Shown: positions 1 to 6,472 of the stretch, piece by piece
Numbering within the stretch: the stretch's first letter is position 1
Layout: every line of letters starts with the position of its first letter
Made by a program: the position numbers and the translations under genes
Notes under the pieces: model-generated
Seen by the model: only the letters and a program-made list of their open reading frames with translations
What the model was told of the DNA's origin: nothing
The model's database searches: none
Origin: an uncultured Collinsella sp.
GTDB lineage: Bacteria > Actinomycetota > Coriobacteriia > Coriobacteriales > Coriobacteriaceae
Length of the DNA: 17,945 nt
Reading direction: 5' to 3'
Assembly: GCA_900550355.1 (NCBI GenBank)
Contig: URRT01000020.1
Location: 1-17,945 of the forward strand

Positions 1-1218
1 GAGCCCGCGCGCGAGCCCGAGAAGCCGGCCCGTCGCCGTCGTGGCAAGTTGCTGGGCGAGCCTAAGCCGGAGGCCAAGCTTCCGGGCGGCGTGGTGCAGC
101 CCTCGTTGCCGTTTGGCGAACCGGAGCCCACGTCCGAGCCTGTAACCGAGCTGGGGCAGGAGACGCCGGCCGCCGAGCAGGCAGCTGCCGCCGAGACCGT
201 CGCGCCCGCGCCCGAGGCCGCGTCCGCAGCCACCGAGGCCGCATCGGAGTCCAATGACCGCCTGGCCGCCATGATGCGCCGCAGCGCCCGCCGCGAGGAG
301 GCCTATGTGCCCACCTCGCAGCTCCGCCGCTTTACCCTGCCCGATTCTGCGCCCATCATGCGCCGCGTCATGGGCTTTCTGTCCGACCAGGCCCGCACGC
401 TCATCCATGCCGGCGTGTCGCGCGACCGCATCTGCATCGATCCTGGCCCGGGCTTTGGCAAGTCGGCTAACGAGGACATCGTCATCCAGCGCGAGACTGC
501 CAAGATGGCGTCACTGGGCTATCCGCTCATGTGTGCCGTGTCGCGCAAGCGCTTTGTGGGCGCCGTCTCGGGCGTGACCGAGGCCGCCGAGCGCGATGCC
601 GCTACGTTTGGCGTGTGCCTGGGCGCCATCCAGGCCGGTGCCAACATCGTGCGCGTGCACGACGCCGCGGGTTTTGCGCAGTTCCTGAACGGCTACTGGG
701 CGGTTGCCAAGCCACAGCCGCGCCGCGCGTTTGTGGCCGTGGGCTCCAACCTGGGGCATCGCTGCGACAACATCCGCGCCGCACGCGAGATGATCGCCGA
801 GATTCCACTCACCTGCGTGTCCAACTCCTCCAAGATTTACGAGAGCGAGCCGGCCTACGAGACGCGCCAGGACGCGTTTGCCAACGCCGTCATCGAGATC
901 AAGACCGAGCTGGCGCCGCTGGTGCTGCTCGATGAGCTCATGAAGATCGAGGCCGAGCTGGGGCGCGACCGCTCCAAGAAGGCCAAGGCCAACGGTCCGC
1001 GCACCATCGACCTGGACCTGCTGTGGATGGATGGCGAGACCCACGGCGGCAAAAAGCTGCGCCTGCCGCATCCTCTCATTGGCGAGCGCGACTTTGTGCT
1101 GGTGCCGCTCGAGGACCTGATGCACGACCCGGCGCGGTTCTTCCGCTACAACGGTGTCGAGGTCAAGGAGCCCGAGGACCGCGTGGGCCATATCGTGGGC
1201 GAATTGGGGCGTATGTAG
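1..1218 (+). CDS. folP-folK: Dihydropteroate synthase-HPPK fusion, 5' truncated by window
   Basis: The frame is open from base 1, so the true start lies to the left; a TTG at 49 is only an internal in-frame codon. Bases ~345-715 encode the C-terminal half of dihydropteroate synthase, with the phosphate-binding IDPGPGFGK motif, the SRKRF motif and the RVHD motif. Bases ~720-1215 encode HPPK (6-hydroxymethyl-dihydropterin pyrophosphokinase), with VAVGSNLG, the YESEPAYET segment, GRDRS, the Mg-binding GPRTIDLDLL and PHPLIGERDFVLVPLEDL. The protein would make 7,8-dihydropteroate in cytosolic folate synthesis by two consecutive steps. Bases 1-~300 encode a Pro/Ala/Glu-rich, probably disordered stretch lying inside the DHPS part, since the typical helix before the DPG motif resumes at ~345. 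The TAG stop directly abuts the next ATG, which suggests translational coupling. Product confidence is high; the N-terminal half is not visible. Confidence 0.93.
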   Translation, partial: EPAREPEKPARRRRGKLLGEPKPEAKLPGGVVQPSLPFGEPEPTSEPVTELGQETPAAEQAAAAETVAPAPEAASAATEAASESNDRLAAMMRRSARREEAYVPTSQLRRFTLPDSAPIMRRVMGFLSDQARTLIHAGVSRDRICIDPGPGFGKSANEDIVIQRETAKMASLGYPLMCAVSRKRFVGAVSGVTEAAERDAATFGVCLGAIQAGANIVRVHDAAGFAQFLNGYWAVAKPQPRRAFVAVGSNLGHRCDNIRAAREMIAEIPLTCVSNSSKIYESEPAYETRQDAFANAVIEIKTELAPLVLLDELMKIEAELGRDRSKKAKANGPRTIDLDLLWMDGETHGGKKLRLPHPLIGERDFVLVPLEDLMHDPARFFRYNGVEVKEPEDRVGHIVGELGRM

Positions 1219-1920
1219 ATGATCGAGATGAATGCTGTTGTCGCCGGCACCGAGCTCGACGCGGCGCGCGACGCGGGCCGCGAGGGCGTGTCCGCGGGCT
1301 GGTGCGCGTGGAGCGCGGGCGATGCTTCGCTGACGTTTTCGCTGGTTGTGCGCCCCGATGTGAACATGCATGCCTTCCACGGCCTGCCGTTTGTGGCCGC
1401 GATGGGCATGATGGACGCGCTCGTGGGCACGGCATCGACGCCGGGGTTGGGCCTTGCCGGTAAGGTGGGTATCCAGTGGCCGAGCGACATTGTGTGCGGC
1501 GCGCCCGCATTTGAGACGTCGTTCGCGCGCGTTACCGTGAACGGCGGTGCCGGTGCCGCGGGCATGTTCGGTGCCGTGACGGTGGATATTGAGCTTTCGG
1601 CGTTGAGCGAGCTCGGTGTGGATGCGGCCGACGAAGCGCTGGTCGAGGAGGTGGCCGCCGCCGTGCTGACCCGCGTGGACACCTGGGCGGTTGTTGCCAA
1701 CACGCCGCAGGGCGCTGCCGGTCCGCTGGCTCCCGTGCTGGGCGAGTACTTCGACATGGTGCCGCTGCTGGGCCGCCAAGTTGCGGCGGTGTCGCCCAAC
1801 GGCTTGCCGCTTGCGGTCGGTGTGTTTGCGGGCCTGGACATCTGGGGTCGTGCGACCATCAAGACCGATGCCGGCGAGCAAGAGTTTCCGCCCGAGGCTG
1901 TACGAATTCGCGGACTGTAG
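1219..1920 (+). CDS. Biotin-protein ligase-like protein with degenerate active site
   Basis: This 233-residue protein has the outline of a group I biotin-[acetyl-CoA carboxylase] ligase lacking the N-terminal DNA-binding domain. Visible landmarks are TFSLVVRPDVN (the family's 'nL.fSlvlrP' strand), GIQWPSDIV in place of the usual KWPND segment, and a C-terminal SH3-like end (VFAGLDIWGRATIKTDAGEQ ... VRIRGL). The biotin/AMP-binding GRGRxGRxW loop appears as GREGVSAGWCAW, and the catalytic-lysine region after WPSD (normally like GxKlxGiL) reads CGAPAFETSFARV, without the lysine. By family knowledge such changes should abolish biotinylation, so this may be a pseudoenzyme or a diverged acyltransferase. 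It starts at the base after the folP-folK stop; an alternative ATG lies at 1228. A terminator follows. The fold call is fairly sure; the function is unknown. Confidence 0.7.
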   Translation: MIEMNAVVAGTELDAARDAGREGVSAGWCAWSAGDASLTFSLVVRPDVNMHAFHGLPFVAAMGMMDALVGTASTPGLGLAGKVGIQWPSDIVCGAPAFETSFARVTVNGGAGAAGMFGAVTVDIELSALSELGVDAADEALVEEVAAAVLTRVDTWAVVANTPQGAAGPLAPVLGEYFDMVPLLGRQVAAVSPNGLPLAVGVFAGLDIWGRATIKTDAGEQEFPPEAVRIRGL

Positions 1921-1960
1921 CGCGAGGCGCCAGCGCTCAAAGACAACGATGACAACAAGA

Positions 1961-1989
1961 CCCTCCTCGGCCTGTGCCGGGGAGGGTTT
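1961..1989 (+). terminator. Rho-independent terminator after the folate/ligase genes
   Basis: An 11-bp stem pairs CCCTCCTCGGC (1961-1971) with GCCGGGGAGGG (1976-1986), with one G-U pair and a 4-nt CTGT loop. A short TTT follows, and an A-rich stretch precedes it. It lies between the converging ligase-like gene and coaX, so it ends the rightward transcript. It has no good T-run on the other strand. Confidence 0.75.
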
Positions 1990-2065
1990 CGCCTATCTGG
2001 GGAATAGGCTTGGCGAGCATTTGCGGGGACTGTGGCATCGGGCGTGCTTGACTTAAGCCCCTGCT

Positions 2066-2839
2066 CTATCCCAGCTCCTGCATGCGGCGGTAGATTTCGC
2101 AGATACCCTTGATGGTGAGCTGTCCGTCGACCACGTCGAAGGCGTCGGTCGAATCGGCGACGATGCTGGCGAGACCGCCCGTGGCGATAACGGTGGCGTC
2201 CTCGCGGCCCAGCTCGCGCTTCATGCGCGCGACTAGGCCCTCAGCCATTGCGGCGGCGCCCGTTACGGCGCCGACCTTGATGCACTCCTCGGTATCGCGG
2301 CCGATGGCGTGCTCGGGCGCCTCGAGCGGAACGCTGGCGAGCTTGGCGGCTCGGGCGGCGAGCGCGTCCATCGAAATGCGGATGCCCGGCGCAATCGCTC
2401 CACCAATGTAATAACCGTCCTCATCGATGACGTCGATATTGGTCGCGGTGCCAAAGTCCACCACGATTGCCGGCGCGCCGTAGAAAGTTTCGGCCGCAAC
2501 GGCGTTAGCGACGCGGTCGGCACCTACGGCCTGGGGACGCGCCGCGCGCAGCTTGGTCACCGCGGCCGTCTGCGGTCCGATGACGATGGCGTCTGCGGCA
2601 ATGCGGTCGGCCACGGCGTGCCATTCGCGCGAGAGCTGCGGCACCACGCCCGCAAAGGCGATCGCGTCGACCGCGTCGAGCGAAAGGCCGTACATCTTAA
2701 AGAAACCCATCAGGCGCACATGGATCTCGTCGGCGGTATAAGAGCGGTCGGTGGGCATGCGCCACGACTGCACCAGCTCGTCTCCGTCAAACAGGCCCAT
2801 GGCCGTCTGCGTATTTCCCATATCGATAGCGAGCAGCAT
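2066..2839 (-). CDS. coaX: Type III pantothenate kinase
   Basis: This 257-residue protein phosphorylates pantothenate with ATP, the first step of coenzyme A synthesis, in the cytosol. It shows the type III (ASKHA-fold) signatures: N-terminal LLAIDMGNTQTAMGLF phosphate-binding motif, AFAGVVPQL, GADRVANAVAAE, DFGTATNIDVID with the catalytic aspartate, GGAIAPGI, and a C-terminal ATGGLA segment. The start at 2839 is preferred to the upstream ATG at 2860. It has GGGAG five bases upstream and puts MLLAIDMGNT at the N-terminus as in the family, whereas the upstream codon has no ribosome site. The gene is convergent with the folate/biotin-ligase genes. BirA-CoaX pairing is common in bacteria, and this neighbourhood looks like a cofactor cluster. 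Length and motifs are normal. Confidence 0.96.
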   Translation of the reverse strand: MLLAIDMGNTQTAMGLFDGDELVQSWRMPTDRSYTADEIHVRLMGFFKMYGLSLDAVDAIAFAGVVPQLSREWHAVADRIAADAIVIGPQTAAVTKLRAARPQAVGADRVANAVAAETFYGAPAIVVDFGTATNIDVIDEDGYYIGGAIAPGIRISMDALAARAAKLASVPLEAPEHAIGRDTEECIKVGAVTGAAAMAEGLVARMKRELGREDATVIATGGLASIVADSTDAFDVVDGQLTIKGICEIYRRMQELG

Positions 2840-2875
2840 GTCTACTCCCGGTGTTGGCATAAAAGGACGCGCACC

Positions 2876-2898
2876 ATTGTATACGTGCCGTCGACGGC
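2876..2898 (-). promoter_or_regulatory. Possible coaX promoter with overlapping 12-bp palindrome
   Basis: Read leftwards, TATACAAT (complement of 2876-2883) is a good -10 about 37-40 bases before the coaX start. No convincing -35 sits 16-18 bases upstream. Instead, the perfect 12-bp palindrome GCCGTCGACGGC (2887-2898) occupies the spacer region, as an operator might. This is inference from pattern only. Confidence 0.35.
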
Positions 2899-2976
2899 GC
2901 TCGGCTGCGATTCGTTTACGGTGATAGGGGCTGAGGGGTTTTAAATATGAAGGAATTATGCTCTACGAGATTTTCC

Positions 2977-3005
2977 TTGCCGTTTACCGAACTCCCGTGT
3001 ACTAT
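2977..3005 (+). promoter_or_regulatory. Sigma70-like promoter of the tRNA-fMet gene
   Basis: A -35 hexamer TTGCCG (2977-2982) is separated by exactly 17 bases from a -10 hexamer TACTAT (3000-3005). Initiation would fall near 3012, leaving a ~25-nt leader before the tRNA 5' end. Spacing and position fit a housekeeping promoter for a stable RNA gene. Confidence 0.65.
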
Positions 3006-3036
3006 TCTTTCTTGCGCACATGAGGCGCCCAGACAT

Positions 3037-3113
3037 TGCGGGGTGGAGCAGTCTGGTAGCTCGCCGGGCTCATAACCCGGAGGTCGTAGGTTCAAATCCT
3101 GCCCCCGCGACCA
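3037..3113 (+). tRNA. Initiator tRNA-fMet (anticodon CAT)
   Basis: A complete 77-nt cloverleaf with encoded CCA (3111-3113). The anticodon CAT is at 3071-3073. The anticodon stem carries the three G:C pairs (GGG/CCC) diagnostic of initiator tRNAs, and the D-arm GAGCAGTCTGGTAGCTC and T-loop TTCAAAT are canonical. The acceptor stem pairs TGCGGGG with CCCCGCG. The 1-72 pair is therefore U-G, not the C-A mismatch of E. coli tRNA-fMet; it is still weak, as expected for an initiator that must be formylated. The gene has its own promoter and is followed at once by a terminator. Confidence 0.97.
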
Positions 3114-3122
3114 AGAACTTGC

Positions 3123-3152
3123 AGCTCGTCGGCCTAGCCGGCGAGCTTTTTT
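3123..3152 (+). terminator. Rho-independent terminator of tRNA-fMet
   Basis: The stem AGCTCGTCGGC (3123-3133) pairs with GCCGGCGAGCT (3137-3147) with one G-U pair and a 3-nt loop. It is followed by a six-T run (3147-3152). It begins 10 bases after the tRNA CCA end. Confidence 0.92.
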
Positions 3153-3202
3153 GTTATTTCGGGACCGTGTTTTCGGTTCAATTCTCGGCCTCTCAATCAA
3201 AG

Positions 3203-3419
3203 ATCTCGATCTGTAACATCTAGACCCGATTTGGGCGGCTAGGTGTTACAGATCGAGATATACCGGTGGGTTGGGTCGTGTTTGTCTAAATCTGTAACAC
3301 GAGGGACGGATTTTGCCGAGTTGTTGTTATAGATTGAGATTTTCTAGCAGGCGGGTTTGGTTTGTCTCGATCTGTAACAGTAAGACCCGGTTTTGCCGCG
3401 TAACTGTTACAGATTGAGA
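3203..3419. repeat. Tandem array of three ~81-bp palindromic repeats
   Basis: Each unit has an outer inverted repeat of the form TCTCGATCTGTAACA / TGTTACAGATCGAGA around a ~25-nt loop. Unit 1: arms 3203-3223 and 3239-3259, 21 bp with one G-T pair. Unit 2: arms 3285-3299 and 3325-3339, imperfect. Unit 3: arms 3365-3381 and 3403-3419, 17 bp with one G-T pair. The units start 82 and 80 bp apart. Their loops are also related (AGACCCGATTTGGGC, GGGACGGATTTTGCC, AGACCCGGTTTTGCC), as are the spacers (CCGG.GGG..G). They are thus tandem direct copies of a hairpin element, with no coding potential. It could be a REP-like mobile palindrome family, a multi-site operator, or structured RNA. Confidence 0.85.
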
Positions 3420-3479
3420 TAAACCGGCGGGCCGCCCTGCCCCATCCACCTGCCGCTACCTGCTGTCCGCCGATTTCCG

Positions 3480-3509
3480 TTGCGCTGTTGTATTCCCATG
3501 CCATATCCT
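3480..3509 (+). promoter_or_regulatory. Possible promoter of the FadH-like oxidoreductase
   Basis: TTGCGC (3480-3485) and TATCCT (3504-3509) are separated by 18 bases and lie ~53 bases before the start codon. The hexamers are only moderate matches. This is the best candidate in the 140 bases between the repeat array and the gene. Confidence 0.3.
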
Positions 3510-3561
3510 CTAGACAACTACGCGGCATCATCGCCGCCGCGCCTACAAGAGAGGAATGTCC

Positions 3562-5592
3562 ATGACCGCACCTGCATCCAAGCTGCTTCAGCCCATTACG
3601 GTTGGCCCCCTTGAGCTCAAAAACCGCATTATGTTCCCGCCGTTGACCACCGGCTACGAGGAGCGTGACGGCTCCATTGGCGAGCGCAGCCTGGCTTTTT
3701 ACGAGCGCTTGGCCCGTGGCGGCGTGAGTTACATCGTCATCGGCGACGTTGCTCCCGTCATGACCGCAAGCCCCACGCCCAAGCTGGCGACCGACGCCCA
3801 AATCCCCACGTTTAAGGCCCTGGCCGATGCCGTCCACAAGCACGGCGCCAAGGTCGCGCTGCAGCTGTTCCACCCCGAGTACGACGTGCCCGGTGTCGGC
3901 CGCATGGTCATGGGATCCATGGCCGCCGCCAAGGCCGCGCAGGAGGCCAAGGCCGCCGGCGACGAGGAGACCTTTGCCGCCAAGATGGCCGAGTCCAACG
4001 AGATCCGCAACCAGGCCTACGCCAAGCTGCACCACGACATGCAGCACTTTGTGAACGAGGCGAGTGTGGAGCAGCTCACCCAGATCAAGGAGGCTATCGC
4101 CGCCTCGGCCGCTCGCGCGCAGCAGGCCGGCATCGACGCCATCGAGGTCCACGGCGACCGCCTGGTAGGTTCGCTGTGCTCGGCCATCCTCAACCAGCGC
4201 ACCGACGAGTACGGCCGCGCGTTCGAGAACCGCGTTCGCTACGCGCTGGAGGTCGTCGCTGCCATTAAGGAAGCCGCGCCGCAGCTGATGGTGGAGTACA
4301 AGCTCCCCGTGATCATGGAGAACCCCGACGGCACGCCGCGCGGCAAGGGTGGCCTGCAGCCCGACGAGGCCTGCGAGTTTGCCAAGCTGCTCGAGGGCGC
4401 GGGCATCGATATGATTCAGGTCGCACAGGCCAACCACACCGGCAACATGGGCGACACCATTCCGCCCATGGGCGCCATGCCCTACAACTGGACGCTGCCC
4501 GTGGCCGAGCGCGTCAAGGCCCTGGTCTCCGTGCCGGTGGCAACCGTCGGCCGCGTTGTCTCGGTTGAGGCCGGCGAGAAGATTCTGGAAGACGGCTCCG
4601 CCGATATCATCGCTTATGGCCGCTCGCTCATGTGCGACCCCGACATTGCGCTGAAGGCCGCCACGGGCGAGCCCATTCGCGAGTGCCTCAACTGCAATAA
4701 GGGCTGTGTCGACGCGATTCAAAACCGCAAGTACATCTCGTGCGTGCTTAATGCCGAGAACGGCGACGAGGCGACCATCGCCATCAAGCCGGGCGAGGGC
4801 GACAAGAAGATCGCCGTGGTGGGCGGCGGTATTGCCGGCCTGGAGGCCGCGCGCGTGGCGGCCAAGCGCGGTTACGACGTGACCGTCTACGAGGCGAGCG
4901 ATCATCTGGGCGGCCAGATTGTGCTGGCGGCCGCGCCTCCGCGCAAGGACGAGATTATGCGCTCGGTCGAGTACTACGAGAAGATTCTGCCTGGCCTGGG
5001 CGTGAAGGTTGAGCTCAACCATGCCGCTACCGCTGAGGACCTCAACGCCGCCGACGCCGCGATTGTGGCCGTGGGCGCGCACGACGTGGTCATCCCCGTT
5101 CCGGGTGCCGACTCGGAGAAGGTCGTCTCGAGCTGGGACGTGCTGGCCGGCAAGGTGGAGCTTACGGGCCGCGTCGCCGTCATTGGCGGCGGCCTGGTGG
5201 GCACCGAGACTGCCGAGTACCTGCTGCAGCACGGCTGCGAGGTGGCGATCGTGGAGATGCTCGACAAGATTGCCGCGGGCGAGTCCGAGACCATTCTGCC
5301 GCTGATTATGAGCGACTTTGCCGAGCACAACGTGGAGCAGCACGTGAAGACCCGCCTGACCGCCATTACCGACGAGGGCGTGGAGGCTGTTCGCACCACC
5401 GAGGACGGCGCCGAGGAGCCGGTGAAGATCGCCTGCGATTACGTGGTGATGGCCGTGGGCTCCAAGGCCAACGCGTTTGACCTGGATGGCGTGACGGTGC
5501 CCGTGACCTGCGTGGGCGACTGCTCGGGTGAGCGCACCGCCGACATTGCGAGCGCCATTCGCACGGCGTATCACGCGGCCAACGAGCTGTAG
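3562..5592 (+). CDS. FadH-like NADH:flavin oxidoreductase (OYE barrel + 4Fe-4S + FAD/NAD domains)
   Basis: A 676-residue, three-part reductase of the 2,4-dienoyl-CoA reductase / 2-enoate reductase / BaiCD-BaiH superfamily. Residues ~8-365 form an old-yellow-enzyme FMN barrel (LKNRIMFPPLTTGY, IEVHGDR, QRTDEYG.AFENRVRYALEV, AYGRSLMCDP). A 4Fe-4S site follows with Cys375, 378, 382 and 394 (C-x2-C-x3-C-x11-C). FAD- and NAD(P)H-binding Rossmann motifs follow at ~417-426 (VVGGGIAG) and ~540-547 (VIGGGLVG). It should reduce activated C=C bonds of an unidentified enoate or enoyl substrate in the cytosol. The start at 3562 is preferred because GAGAGG (3549-3554) stands seven bases before it, while the ATG at 3556 touches the ribosome site. 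The barrel's usual HGAHGYL segment reads HGDRLVG, without the tyrosine. It is monocistronic, between a repeat array and a strong terminator. Confidence 0.9.
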   Translation: MTAPASKLLQPITVGPLELKNRIMFPPLTTGYEERDGSIGERSLAFYERLARGGVSYIVIGDVAPVMTASPTPKLATDAQIPTFKALADAVHKHGAKVALQLFHPEYDVPGVGRMVMGSMAAAKAAQEAKAAGDEETFAAKMAESNEIRNQAYAKLHHDMQHFVNEASVEQLTQIKEAIAASAARAQQAGIDAIEVHGDRLVGSLCSAILNQRTDEYGRAFENRVRYALEVVAAIKEAAPQLMVEYKLPVIMENPDGTPRGKGGLQPDEACEFAKLLEGAGIDMIQVAQANHTGNMGDTIPPMGAMPYNWTLPVAERVKALVSVPVATVGRVVSVEAGEKILEDGSADIIAYGRSLMCDPDIALKAATGEPIRECLNCNKGCVDAIQNRKYISCVLNAENGDEATIAIKPGEGDKKIAVVGGGIAGLEAARVAAKRGYDVTVYEASDHLGGQIVLAAAPPRKDEIMRSVEYYEKILPGLGVKVELNHAATAEDLNAADAAIVAVGAHDVVIPVPGADSEKVVSSWDVLAGKVELTGRVAVIGGGLVGTETAEYLLQHGCEVAIVEMLDKIAAGESETILPLIMSDFAEHNVEQHVKTRLTAITDEGVEAVRTTEDGAEEPVKIACDYVVMAVGSKANAFDLDGVTVPVTCVGDCSGERTADIASAIRTAYHAANEL

Positions 5593-5667
5593 TTGAACAT
5601 CGCGGCCAGGCGGGACGGTGGCACGGATCCGTCTCGCCCGGCTGTGTCCCGTCGGGTGTCAATCGGT

Positions 5668-5703
5668 GCGGGGCCTGCAAGCGCAGCAGGTCCCGCCCTT
5701 TTT
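5668..5703 (+). terminator. Rho-independent terminator after the FadH-like gene
   Basis: An 11-bp stem pairs GCGGGGCCTGC (5668-5678) with GCAGGTCCCGC (5686-5696), with one G-U pair and a 7-nt loop. TTTTT at 5699-5703 follows. It lies 76 bases after the stop codon. Confidence 0.9.
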
Positions 5704-6032
5704 GTTTTGCTCCGGTGGATGGCAATGCGCGGTAATCATGAGGAGTGAGGACGTCTACTGTCTCGCAGATCACTCAAAATTATTGGGGGAGGGGTTAATA
5801 ACTATATCCTCTATACCAAAGGACATAAAGAGATGCCAATTTTGTTGACAAGCGAATGACGATTAGCTGCGAGTTAGCTACCAGCGTAAATAATCGATAA
5901 AGAAATGTCGTAATTTGGTGCCAAATGCCCAGATAACGCCGCGTCTATTTTAATTAACTGCTTTGAGCAAACAGTAAAATGCTACTATCTAACTTGCACG
6001 TAAGAAAGCAGATTAACGGTTAAGGCTAAGAA
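5704..6032. other. AT-rich intergenic regulatory stretch, no gene
   Basis: These ~330 bases are clearly AT-richer than everything around them, and I see no credible coding frame. A short frame at 5618-5848 runs through the terminator and has no family features. Visible signals are two TTAGCT direct repeats 11 bp (one helical turn) apart at 5863-5868 and 5874-5879, a perfect-armed palindrome ATTTGG-TG-CCAAAT (5913-5926), and a promoter at 5963-5991. Together they look like the control region of the small HTH gene downstream. Confidence 0.5.
5963..5991 (+). promoter_or_regulatory. Promoter of the double-HTH protein gene
   Basis: TTGAGC (5963-5968) and TATCTA (5986-5991) are spaced by exactly 17 bases. 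The predicted start near 5998 gives a ~35-nt leader to the GTG at 6033. Confidence 0.55.
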
Positions 6033-6437
6033 GTGGCAGGTATGTCGGAAGCAACTAGGACTCGCACGCATGCGCCTGAGGTTAGGCAGCGCGCCGTCGA
6101 GATCCTCCAAGAGGGGGTCGGTCATCGCGCCCTCGCTGCGGAGCTTGGCATTCCCCAGGCCACGGCTCGTCAGTGGGCCCGCGCGTATGCCGTGGGCGGT
6201 GCCGACGCCGTTCTCAACGCCGGTTCGCATCATCACACCTATTCGTACGACGTAAAGCTCGCTGTGGTTAAGGACCGTCTGGAAAACGGCTTGACGGTTC
6301 GCGAGGCCATGATCAAGCACAAGATTCCCAGCGAGTCTTCGGTCAAGGCTTGGTGCCGTCAGTACCGCGAGAGCGGTGAGTCCGCACTGGTCGATAAGCC
6401 GCGCGGTCGCAAGCCGCGCGTTAAAAAGGCGGAATAG
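6033..6437 (+). CDS. Double helix-turn-helix protein related to IS3-family OrfA (InsE/InsJ-like)
   Basis: A 134-residue basic protein with two successive helix-turn-helix units. The first is at ~15-55 (VEILQEGVGHRALAAELGIP then QATARQWARAY); the second at ~70-115 (AVVKDRLENGLTVREAMIKH then SSVKAWCRQYRESG). It ends in a lysine/arginine-rich tail (RGRKPRVKK). This is the arrangement of IS150-type OrfA/InsJ DNA-binding proteins. No OrfB transposase frame follows, no insertion-sequence ends are apparent, and the gene has its own promoter and terminator. It therefore looks like a stand-alone DNA-binding regulator, perhaps domesticated from a transposon. Start: GTG at 6033 with AAGG seven bases upstream; an ATG at 6042 is the alternative but has poor ribosome-site spacing. 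Target and function are unknown. Codon usage is native and GC-rich. Confidence 0.75.
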   Translation: MAGMSEATRTRTHAPEVRQRAVEILQEGVGHRALAAELGIPQATARQWARAYAVGGADAVLNAGSHHHTYSYDVKLAVVKDRLENGLTVREAMIKHKIPSESSVKAWCRQYRESGESALVDKPRGRKPRVKKAE

Positions 6438-6449
6438 CAAACGGGATGG

Positions 6450-6472
6450 TGCGCCCACAGGGGCGCATTTTT
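6450..6472 (+). terminator. Rho-independent terminator of the HTH gene
   Basis: A perfect 7-bp stem pairs TGCGCCC (6450-6456) with GGGCGCA (6461-6467) around an ACAG loop, followed by TTTTT (6468-6472). It is 12 bases after the stop codon. Confidence 0.88.

Noticed and set aside
3037..3113. tRNA-fMet as an integration site of a mobile island
   Set aside because: No integrase gene and no second copy of the tRNA 3' end were found in the window.
3203..3419. CRISPR array
   Set aside because: Repeat units are ~81 bp with related, not unique, loops and spacers, there are only three copies, and no cas genes are nearby.
3286..5574. Long minus-strand open frame of 762 codons opposite the oxidoreductase gene
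   Set aside because: It is a His/Gly/Leu/Val-rich antisense shadow typical of GC-rich genes, with no domain motif; the plus strand has a fully recognisable reductase.
5618..5848. Small plus-strand frame of 76 codons
   Set aside because: It spans the terminator of the upstream gene, lacks a ribosome site and a recognisable sequence, and enters the AT-rich control region.
6033..6437. Complete insertion sequence of the IS3 family
   Set aside because: No OrfB frame, no terminal inverted repeats or target duplication could be seen, and a terminator follows the gene directly.
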